A model generated the notes under the pieces. That model saw nothing but the letters and a program-made list of their open reading frames with translations. It ran no database searches and was not told where the DNA came from. Made by a program: the position numbers and the translations under genes. Below are positions 1 through 7,251 of a stretch of DNA of 25,844 nucleotides, piece by piece (position 1 is the stretch's first letter; every line of letters starts with the position of its first letter). This DNA is from CAYUPI01 sp964446585 (GTDB taxonomy: Bacteria > Verrucomicrobiota > Verrucomicrobiia > Limisphaerales > UBA8199): NCBI GenBank assembly GCA_964446585.1, contig CAYUPI010000072.1, forward strand, positions 1 through 25,844. The letters are read 5' to 3'.

Positions 1-122
1 ACCATTGGTCCCGTCACCCGCTCTCAGCTTTTACACAGAACTCTTGACGCTACCATTCTTGATCGTCGATTGTAACCTAATGACGCGCCATCTTTAACTT
101 GGTAAATTTCGCCGTCCTTAAT

Positions 123-150
123 GGAGTTTGGAGTTTAGGATTTGGAGTTT
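123..150 (+). repeat. short GGAGTTT repeat in leader of PPC gene
   Basis: The heptamer GGAGTTT occurs three times (123-129, 130-136, 144-150), within a direct repeat TTTGGAGTTT (127-136 and 141-150). The last GGAG lies 12 bases before the ATG at 160 and may act as a rather distant Shine-Dalgarno. Nothing else is recognisable in bases 1-122. Confidence 0.45.
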
Positions 151-159
151 TCTGCCCCC

Positions 160-2895
160 ATGTTACCCTTCACCGGCATGGCACGCTTTATTCCGTATTT
201 GATTTTTCTGCTTGCGCTTTGCCATCGACCCCTACTCGCGGAATTACCCCTCGCCAGGCTCCTCAGCGTGTTTCCCCCGGGCGGAAAAATTGGCAGCCAG
301 GTTGAGGTTACTCTTACTGGGGCGGACCTGGACGAAGCCAATCAGCTTCACTTTTCGCACACCGGCATCACCGCCAAACAAAAGGTGACCGGAACCAATG
401 CGCTGCCGGAACCAAACAAATTTCTGGTAACCATCGCCACAAACGCTCCGCTGGGAGTTTACGAGGTGCGGGTTGTTGGCCGCTTTGGAATCTCCAACCC
501 GCGTTCTTTCGTCGTGAGCGATCTGTCGGAAGCAAATGCCCCGACCACAAACAATTCGACCGCAAATGCCGCAACAGTTTCCTTGGACACGGTCATCAAC
601 GGGCATTCCGAGGCGAACGCAGTGGCTTTCTACAAATTCACAGCTAAAAAAGGCAAGCGCATTTTGATCGAGTGTCAAGCCAGGGAGATTGATTCGCGGA
701 TGGAAGCCGCGTTGATTCTATATGACGCCTCTGAAAGGGAACTCCAGCGCAACCACAACGGCGGCCTGCTCGATTTCATCCCGCCTGCCGGTGGCGAATA
801 TCACTTTAAGGTTTACGACTTCCTCTTCCGCGGCGGCGGCGAATATTTCTATCGCCTCGCTCTTAGCACGGGCCCGCGCATCGATTTTGTCTTTCCGCCC
901 TCAGGAATGGCTGGGACAAAAAGCAGGTATCTGCTTTACGGACGCAACCTGCCGGGCGGCACGCCAGCCAAGGATCTCGCTGTGGACGGCAAACCTCTGG
1001 AACAACTTGAAGTCGAAATTGAATTACCTCGCGAGCCTGCCAGGCAGTTCAGTTCCCAGCAGAACCTCGCCGATGCCACGTTCGACGCCTTCGAATATCG
1101 CCTGAGCACGCCCCATGGAGTTTCCAATCCGGTGCTCATCAGTTTCGCCACCGGCCCTGTGGTCCCCGAGCGGCAGCCAAATGATTTGCCTGCTCAGGCC
1201 CAAAGCATTTCGCCTCCTTGCGAAGTGGTCGGGCAGCTTTACCCGCCGGGCGATCGGGATTGGGTCGCTTTCGAAGCAAAGAAGGGCGACGTGTTTTGGG
1301 TTGAGGTTTTTTCCCACCGGCTGGGGTTGCCGACCGATCCGTTTGTTCTCATCCAACGCGTCGCAAAGAATGACAAGGGCGAGGAGAGCGTCTCCGATGT
1401 GAAAGAGCTCTATGATACCGAGCCCGACATTGGGGGGGGCGTGCAATACAAAACCTCGACGCGCGATCCTTCAGGCCGGTTTGAGGCTGGAGAAAACGGG
1501 GTCTATCGAATTCTGATTCGCGATTTATTCAATCGTTCTCAACCAGATCCGCGTTTGGTTTATCGGCTCTCGATTCGTAAACAAGCGCCCGACTTCCGGC
1601 TCGTGGCCGTCCCGCAACCGCCGCCCTCACCGAATAAGGACTCGAAAGAAGCTTTTCTCTGGACGTCCTTGCTGCGCCGCGGTGAAACAATGCCCATCAA
1701 AATAATGGCCTTTCGCCGCGATAGTTTCAACGGCGAGATCGGACTGAATGTTGAAAACCTTCCCGCCGGCGTCACTTTCAACGAGGCCAAAATCGAAAAA
1801 GACAGAGCTTCCACCGTGCTCATGTTAACAGCCGCAGAAAACGCCGCTGCCTGGGTGGGCTCGCTCAAAATCGTTGGCAAAGCCAGGATCGGCGAGACTG
1901 ATGTCGCGCGCGATGCGCGTGGCGCCAACATTGAGTGGGCCGTCAACGATTACACCACCGAAGCACTTCACTCGCGCTTGACCCGTGACTTAGTGTTGGC
2001 AGTCAGCGGCCTCGAATCTTCCCCGATTTCGATTGAATCCAGCGAAAATAAACTTTGGGAGACTTCCGAGACGGGGAAATTGCACATTCCTCTCAAGTTG
2101 ACGCGCCGAGCTGATTTCAATGCCACCTTGAAATTAAAGGCCGTGGGCATGAACGCGCTCGATAAGCTGAACGAAATCGAAATCGACGGCAAGGCTACGA
2201 ACGCGGCCGTGGACCTCAATCTCGCGGAACACAAAATTCCGCCGGGCACCCACAGCTTTTATTTTCAAACACACACCCAGGGCAAATATCGTAACAATCC
2301 CGAAGCCGCCAAAGCGGCCGAGGAAGCCCTCAAACAAGCCGAAAAGTTGGTGGCCGATCTGGGCGCGGCACTCAAGAAGGCGCCCGAGGTCAAGCAAGCC
2401 GCCATCAAAGCCGCCGCGGATTCCGCCGCCAACGCCAAAGCTGCTTCCGAAGCAGTCGCGGCCGATTCCAAAGTAGCAACCGAAGCTGAAAAACTTGCAA
2501 GAGTCGCGGCTGAGAAACTGGCTTCCGCAAAAACAGCCCTCGAAGCGAAATCCGACGACCAGGAATTGCTCGCCGCGAGAGATGCCGCCGCAAAGACCGC
2601 CGCAGAAGCTGAATCAAAATCCAGGACTGCTCTCGAAGCAAAGATGACCGCCGAAAAGGCCGCGACCGAAGCCCAGGCCAAAGCCAAAGCGGATGCGGAC
2701 GCGCAAGTCGCCGCTGAAAAAGCCGAAGCCGAAGCGCCCGCCAAACTCAAAGACGCTGAAAAGAACAAAGAGCTGGCCGCCAGCCGCGCGAAGGAAACGG
2801 CCAAGATTGCCGAACCCCGCGACGTCACAGTCACCCTTTATTCCGCTCCCATCAATTTGAAAATCACTCCGGCGCCGAGCAGCCCCGCAAAGTAG
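160..2895 (+). CDS. exported PPC-domain protein with C-terminal Ala-rich helical tail
   Basis: Encodes a 911-residue exported protein of unknown role. The frame is open from a TTG at 142, but ATG 160 is preferred because it follows a GGAG and begins a plausible signal peptide (residues 1-28, hydrophobic FIPYLIFLLAL core). Residues ~30-115 look like an Ig-like/TIG strand domain (PPGGKIGSQVEVTLTGADL). Residues ~121-237 and ~334-460 look like two pre-peptidase C-terminal (PPC) beta-sandwich domains, each with an AxxxFYKF/DWVAFEA-type strand and a GEYHF/NGVYRI-type strand. Residues ~713-884 are almost pure Ala/Lys/Glu with heptad-like spacing, so a long helix or coiled coil is expected before a short beta tail. 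PPC domains are common in exported planctomycete and verrucomicrobial proteins. Only 6 bases separate it from the cytochrome/WD40 gene, which carries a similar helical segment, so the two are probably co-transcribed and may bind each other (inference). Confidence 0.85.
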   Translation: MLPFTGMARFIPYLIFLLALCHRPLLAELPLARLLSVFPPGGKIGSQVEVTLTGADLDEANQLHFSHTGITAKQKVTGTNALPEPNKFLVTIATNAPLGVYEVRVVGRFGISNPRSFVVSDLSEANAPTTNNSTANAATVSLDTVINGHSEANAVAFYKFTAKKGKRILIECQAREIDSRMEAALILYDASERELQRNHNGGLLDFIPPAGGEYHFKVYDFLFRGGGEYFYRLALSTGPRIDFVFPPSGMAGTKSRYLLYGRNLPGGTPAKDLAVDGKPLEQLEVEIELPREPARQFSSQQNLADATFDAFEYRLSTPHGVSNPVLISFATGPVVPERQPNDLPAQAQSISPPCEVVGQLYPPGDRDWVAFEAKKGDVFWVEVFSHRLGLPTDPFVLIQRVAKNDKGEESVSDVKELYDTEPDIGGGVQYKTSTRDPSGRFEAGENGVYRILIRDLFNRSQPDPRLVYRLSIRKQAPDFRLVAVPQPPPSPNKDSKEAFLWTSLLRRGETMPIKIMAFRRDSFNGEIGLNVENLPAGVTFNEAKIEKDRASTVLMLTAAENAAAWVGSLKIVGKARIGETDVARDARGANIEWAVNDYTTEALHSRLTRDLVLAVSGLESSPISIESSENKLWETSETGKLHIPLKLTRRADFNATLKLKAVGMNALDKLNEIEIDGKATNAAVDLNLAEHKIPPGTHSFYFQTHTQGKYRNNPEAAKAAEEALKQAEKLVADLGAALKKAPEVKQAAIKAAADSAANAKAASEAVAADSKVATEAEKLARVAAEKLASAKTALEAKSDDQELLAARDAAAKTAAEAESKSRTALEAKMTAEKAATEAQAKAKADADAQVAAEKAEAEAPAKLKDAEKNKELAASRAKETAKIAEPRDVTVTLYSAPINLKITPAPSSPAK

Positions 2896-2901
2896 CACAC
2901 G

Positions 2902-5900
2902 ATGCGAATTAAGAACAAATTCCTTGTCCTTGCTCGTATCAGTCTCTCCCTTTGGCCGATTCATCTGCTGGCGGAAGAGGGCCTTACCGATGTCCAACGC
3001 AAGCCGATTCCCATCGCCCAGATTGACCGGAAGACACCTGTGGATTTCGAAAAAGAGATTTTACCCATCCTCAAAAACAACTGCCTGGCGTGTCACAACA
3101 AAACCACAACCAAAGCTGACCTGATCCTAGAAACGCCGCAGGACATTCTCAAAGGCGGCGAATCGGGCAAAGTCATTGTGCCCAAGCGCAGCAGCGATAG
3201 CCTCCTTTTGAAGATCGCCTCTCACCAGGTCAAACCCATGATGCCTCCCAAAAACAACAAGGTTCAGGCATCCGACCTGACCCCGGAGGAACTGGGGCTC
3301 ATCAAACTTTGGATTGATCAAGGAGCTACTGGCGAAGTCCATGGCTCGGGACCGATTGTCTGGCAGCCGTTGCCGGAAGGTCTGAATCCCATCTACGCAG
3401 TCGCGTTGACTGCCGATGGGCGATTCGCCGCCTGCGCCCGCGCCAATCAAATCTTCATCTATCAGCTTCCTTCGAATCAGTTGGTGACCCGGCTGACCGA
3501 CTTGCAACTGCTCAAAACCGAGCTCTATGGCAAGCTCGGCGTGGCTCATCGCGACCTCGTGCATTCGCTGGCTTTCAGTCCCGATGGAAACCTGTTGGCC
3601 TCCGGAGCCTATCGCGAGGTCAAACTATGGCGGCGTCCGAAAGATGTTCGGAAGTTCAATCTTAGCTCGATCGCCCGCGATGCAGTGCTCGCAGTTGTGG
3701 TCAGTCCCGACGGCAAGTGGCTCGCCACCGGCAGCGACGACGGAAGCATCCGGTTGTGGAATCCCGCCACTGGCAAATCAGTGAAAAGCCTTCCCGGTCA
3801 CAAGCGCGCGGTCAGTTCTCTGAGTTTTTCACCCGATAGCGCCAGACTCGTTTCCGGGTCGGCAGATAAGACCATCCGCGTCTGGGAGGTTCCCAAAGGC
3901 AGACTCCTTTGCCAGGCCCACACATCGGCGGAGGTCAACGCGGTGACCTGGGTCGCCGACGGCACGCAAATCGCCTCAGGCGGCGCAGACTATCTGATCC
4001 GCATTTGGTATGTTGATTTAACCAAAAAGGAACTCGCGGCACTCAAGGAAATCAAAGGGCACGAAGGGCCGGTCACTTCCCTGGCCACGATACCGCCCAA
4101 TGGCGCGCAACTTATCTCGGGCAGCGGCGACGGCACTATCCGCCAGTGGAAACTGGAAGACGGAGAGTTGATTCGCAAAATAAAACACGGCGGTCCGGTG
4201 TCCGCGGTCGCTGTTCGCAACGACGGAAAACGGTTTGCCTCCGCGGGACTGAACAACATCGCCAAGCTTTGGGCTGCCGCGGACGGAAAAGAAATCGCCG
4301 AGTTAAGAGGCGACCGTTACGCGCGCGACTTCCAGGGCGCCAGGGAACTTGAATCAAACTTCGCCACCAACGAAGTCAACTATCGGCAATCTGCGTTCCA
4401 GACCGCGACGAACAATCACAAGACGCAATTGGAGAGAATTAAGAAAGCCAAGGAAACCCTGGCGGCTGCCGAAAAGACTTACAATGACAAGAAGACCAAT
4501 GAGGTAAATGCAGCCGAAGCTAAAGCCGCCGCTGAAAAGGCGCTCGCTGAATTCGCCGAAATCAAGAAAGCCACGGACGCTCACGAATCTGCAGAAAAAA
4601 GTTCGAGCAAAGCTGCTGCCGAACTAAAAGCCGCAAAAGAAAAGCCGTCCCCGGATAAAGCACTCGTTGACAAACTGGCTGCCGATGCCGACGAGAAGGC
4701 CAAAGCCGCCGCCGATACCAAAGCCGCCCTCGACAAACTGCCGCCCGAAGCAAAGGAAAAATTCAAAACCGCAAACGAGAAATTCAATGCCGCCGCCAAG
4801 GCCCTCACAGACGCCGAGGCGGAATTGAAAAAAGCGGAGCTGCCCAAATCGACCGCCGAACACGAGCTTGAACTGGCCAACAAAGCTGCCTCCAAGACCG
4901 AGGAGGCTGTCACCGCGGCCAAAGCCGCAATTCAATCAGCCGAAGACTTCCAAAAAGAAGCAGCCTCGGAGCTTCAGACTGCCAGAAAAGTGGTTGCCGG
5001 TTCCGAAAAACCGATCCGAGCGATCTCCTTCTCGCCCGACAATCTGGTCGTGGCAACCGCCGGAGACGATGCGGAAGTTCATACCTGGAACGCTGAAAAC
5101 GGCACCGCCATTGAGACCTTCAAAGGGCACAAAGGTTCGGTGTTTAGTGTCGCTTTTGCCGGCAGCGCAGCTTTGGTCTCCGGTGCGGATGACCGCAATG
5201 CTATAGGTTGGGATTTGCTTCCGGGCTGGACCCTCGAACGAACCATTGGCACCGGCGATGCCTCGTCCCCAATCATCGATCGTGTCAATGCCGTCCGATT
5301 TAGCCCCGATGGCAAACGATTGGCGACGGGCGGCGGGGAGCCGACTCGAGGCAGTGACATCAAAATCTGGCAGGTTGGTGTGGTTGGCGGAGTGCGCCCG
5401 TCCTCGGGCGCAGCGACTCTTGATAGACGCCCCGGCCTTCATGAATCCGGCCACCAAAAGACTAACCAGCTCGACGTGCCCGAGGACGGGCACACTCCGG
5501 GCCTGATGCAAACATTCACCAACGTGCATAGCGATGCCGTTTTTGGCCTCGACTTTTCACCGGATGGGAAATACCTGGCCTCCAGCGCGGCAGACAAATT
5601 TGTCAAGGTTTTGGATCTGGCCACCGGCAAAGTCGTGAAGACGTTCGAGGGCCATACCCATCACGTCCTTGGCGTGAGTTGGAAGCACGACGGCCGGACA
5701 TTAGCCAGTGCCGGCGCCGATAACGTCATCAAGGTTTGGGATTTTGTAACCGGTGAGCGGAAGAAAACCATTGAAGGCTTCAGCAAAGAAGTCACGTCGA
5801 TCACTTTCGTCGGTATCACCGATCAAGCTCTGGCTTCCTCTGGCGACGATCAAATCCGTACCATTAGCGACACCGGCGACAAAATTCGCTCCTATGATGG

Positions 5901-6042
5901 TGCGACCAATTTCATCAACTCCGCCTCGATCACTCCTGATGGCAGGATCGTTATCGCCGGTGGCCATGACAGCGTGCTGCGGGTTTGGAATGGCACCAAC
6001 ACCGAAGTCATCGCGACATTTACTCCGCCCGAAACCAGATAG
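2902..6042 (+). CDS. exported cytochrome c / double WD40 propeller protein with coiled-coil linker
   Basis: A 1046-residue protein with an N-terminal signal-like segment (residues 1-24, MRIKNKFLVLARISLSLWP). Residues ~48-145 form a planctomycete-type cytochrome c domain with haem motif CLACH (C61, C64, H65) and a probable distal Met in MMPP (113-116). Seven WD40-like repeats follow (~165-470), each with FSPDG and an (I/V)xLW-type end. Residues ~473-700 are an Ala/Lys/Glu-rich coiled coil, and seven more WD40 repeats run to the C-terminus. Two seven-bladed propellers joined by a coiled coil is the simplest reading. Blades near 823-870 are interrupted by a translated palindromic element (5388-5499). 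The family is a periplasmic or surface haem protein of unknown electron partner. It probably shares a transcript with the upstream PPC gene. The cytochrome and WD40 calls are firm; the function is not known. Confidence 0.9.
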   Translation: MRIKNKFLVLARISLSLWPIHLLAEEGLTDVQRKPIPIAQIDRKTPVDFEKEILPILKNNCLACHNKTTTKADLILETPQDILKGGESGKVIVPKRSSDSLLLKIASHQVKPMMPPKNNKVQASDLTPEELGLIKLWIDQGATGEVHGSGPIVWQPLPEGLNPIYAVALTADGRFAACARANQIFIYQLPSNQLVTRLTDLQLLKTELYGKLGVAHRDLVHSLAFSPDGNLLASGAYREVKLWRRPKDVRKFNLSSIARDAVLAVVVSPDGKWLATGSDDGSIRLWNPATGKSVKSLPGHKRAVSSLSFSPDSARLVSGSADKTIRVWEVPKGRLLCQAHTSAEVNAVTWVADGTQIASGGADYLIRIWYVDLTKKELAALKEIKGHEGPVTSLATIPPNGAQLISGSGDGTIRQWKLEDGELIRKIKHGGPVSAVAVRNDGKRFASAGLNNIAKLWAAADGKEIAELRGDRYARDFQGARELESNFATNEVNYRQSAFQTATNNHKTQLERIKKAKETLAAAEKTYNDKKTNEVNAAEAKAAAEKALAEFAEIKKATDAHESAEKSSSKAAAELKAAKEKPSPDKALVDKLAADADEKAKAAADTKAALDKLPPEAKEKFKTANEKFNAAAKALTDAEAELKKAELPKSTAEHELELANKAASKTEEAVTAAKAAIQSAEDFQKEAASELQTARKVVAGSEKPIRAISFSPDNLVVATAGDDAEVHTWNAENGTAIETFKGHKGSVFSVAFAGSAALVSGADDRNAIGWDLLPGWTLERTIGTGDASSPIIDRVNAVRFSPDGKRLATGGGEPTRGSDIKIWQVGVVGGVRPSSGAATLDRRPGLHESGHQKTNQLDVPEDGHTPGLMQTFTNVHSDAVFGLDFSPDGKYLASSAADKFVKVLDLATGKVVKTFEGHTHHVLGVSWKHDGRTLASAGADNVIKVWDFVTGERKKTIEGFSKEVTSITFVGITDQALASSGDDQIRTISDTGDKIRSYDGATNFINSASITPDGRIVIAGGHDSVLRVWNGTNTEVIATFTPPETR
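5388..5499 (+). repeat. inverted-repeat-bounded element inserted in frame in the WD40 gene
   Basis: Left arm 5388-5411 and right arm 5476-5499 are reverse complements over 24 bases with two mismatches; the core is CCCGTCCTCGGGC / GCCCGAGGACGGGC. The 64-base interior is unrelated to WD40 coding. The reading frame stays open through it, adding roughly 40 residues rich in G, P, H and S that do not fit the WD40 pattern on either side. A second element with similar arms and length lies at 24877-24992. Confidence 0.75.
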
Positions 6043-6065
6043 CGGCTTTGTGCTGAACTAATTGA

Positions 6066-6082
6066 CGGCGCAGATCACGCCG
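6066..6082. terminator. possible small hairpin between convergent genes
   Basis: CGGCG (6066-6070) and CGCCG (6078-6082) can form a 5-bp stem with a 7-base loop in the 44-base gap between the stop codons of the WD40 gene and the epimerase gene. There is no U-tract on either strand, so a terminator role is only weakly supported. Confidence 0.2.
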
Positions 6083-6086
6083 GCGT

Positions 6087-7115
6087 TCAGACCACGCTCT
6101 TTCGATACCAATCCATCGCCAACTCCAATCCCGCCTCCACGCCGTGCGTTGGGGCGTAGTGGAGCAACCTCCGCGCCTTGCTTATATCAGCCTGCGAGTG
6201 GCGTACATCCCCAGGCCGAAAATCGCCATAGACGGGCTTTTGTTCCGGCAACGACGGGTCGCGGCGCCGCAGCGATTGTTGCAGCAGCCGAAACAACTGA
6301 TTCAAAGTTGTTTTCTCGCCCACTCCAACATTGTAAGCCTGTCGGATGGCTTCCGAGTTGCTGGCGGTCGCCGCCAGCAGGTTCGCTTGCACGACGTTTT
6401 CGATGAAGCAAAAATCCCTGGTGGTCTCTCCATCGCCATTAATGTGCACTGGCGTTCCACGCAGAAGCGAGTCAATCCACTTGGGAATCACGGCCGCGTA
6501 TGCGCCTTCAGGATCCTGGCGCGGGCCGAACACATTAAAGTAGCGCAGGCCAATACAGGGTAAATCGTAGGCCCGTTCAAATACATCGGCGTATATCTCG
6601 TTTATCAGTTTCGTGGCCGCGTAGGGCGAAAGCGGCCGGCCAATCTTGTCTTCGACTTGCGGCAGCCCTGGCTCATCGCCATACACCGAACTGCTCGAAG
6701 CATATACGAATCGCCTGACCTTCGCGTCGCGCGCGGCCACCAGCATGTTCAAGGTTCCGGTGACATTACTGTGGTGCGTGCTCAGGGGGTCGGTTAATGA
6801 GCCCGGCACCGAACACAACGCCGCTTGATGGAGAACGTAATCCACGCCGTCACAAGCGCGACGGCACGCTGATTGGTCGGTAATGTCGCCTTCGATAAAT
6901 TGAAATCGCGCCCAGGATTGTACCGGCACCAGAGCCCTGACCTCATCGAGATTCTGTTGCTTTCCCGTCGCGAAGTTGTCGAGGCCCACTACGCGCTGGC
7001 CTAATCGGAGCAGCGCTTCGAGCAGGTTCGACCCGATGAAACCGGCGACGCCAGTCACCAGCCACGTCCGGGGCGAGGAGGCTAGCTCTGCTTTCAACGT
7101 GTCGTATGCGGTCAT
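6087..7115 (-). CDS. wbpP: UDP-N-acetylglucosamine C4-epimerase (WbpP/TviC type)
   Basis: An NAD-dependent extended-SDR sugar epimerase. WbpP/TviC enzymes interconvert UDP-GlcNAc and UDP-GalNAc (and the uronic acid forms) for surface polysaccharide or O-antigen synthesis in the cytoplasm. From the ATG at 7115 the protein has 342 residues, matching WbpP (~341). It shows the Rossmann motif GVAGFIG (22-28), LDNFATG, the HQAA motif, a Ser run ASSSS (139-143) and the catalytic pair Y165xxxK169 in SPYAATK, followed by the family blocks GLRYFNVFGPRQDP and NGDGETTRDFCFIENVVQANLLA. An in-frame ATG at 7196 would add 27 residues that relatives lack; neither start has a clear Shine-Dalgarno. No other polysaccharide gene is next to it, so it stands alone here. 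It is convergent with the WD40 gene and divergent from the histidine kinase gene. Confidence 0.92.
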   Translation of the reverse strand: MTAYDTLKAELASSPRTWLVTGVAGFIGSNLLEALLRLGQRVVGLDNFATGKQQNLDEVRALVPVQSWARFQFIEGDITDQSACRRACDGVDYVLHQAALCSVPGSLTDPLSTHHSNVTGTLNMLVAARDAKVRRFVYASSSSVYGDEPGLPQVEDKIGRPLSPYAATKLINEIYADVFERAYDLPCIGLRYFNVFGPRQDPEGAYAAVIPKWIDSLLRGTPVHINGDGETTRDFCFIENVVQANLLAATASNSEAIRQAYNVGVGEKTTLNQLFRLLQQSLRRRDPSLPEQKPVYGDFRPGDVRHSQADISKARRLLHYAPTHGVEAGLELAMDWYRKSVV

Positions 7116-7251
7116 TGCGGCTTCACGATTTACAATTTTTCCCCCTTCGTCGAGAACGGGTTGAATCGCGACAAAGTATCTTTTTGGCGAGGACATGCTA
7201 CTTTGGGAGGAATCTCTGTCGAAAGTGAACTATCGCCGTTAGAGTCACGCC

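Noticed and set aside
2265..2834. Long antisense frame (189 codons) opposite the Ala-rich tail of the PPC gene
   Set aside because: It arises from the GCC/GCG/AAG-rich codons of the helical tail read backwards and gives a Ser/Ala-rich sequence with no family features. The same applies to the antisense frames at 4581-4935.
6062..6406. Plus-strand frame of 114 codons opposite the epimerase
   Set aside because: The minus-strand epimerase matches WbpP from end to end, so this is a shadow frame.
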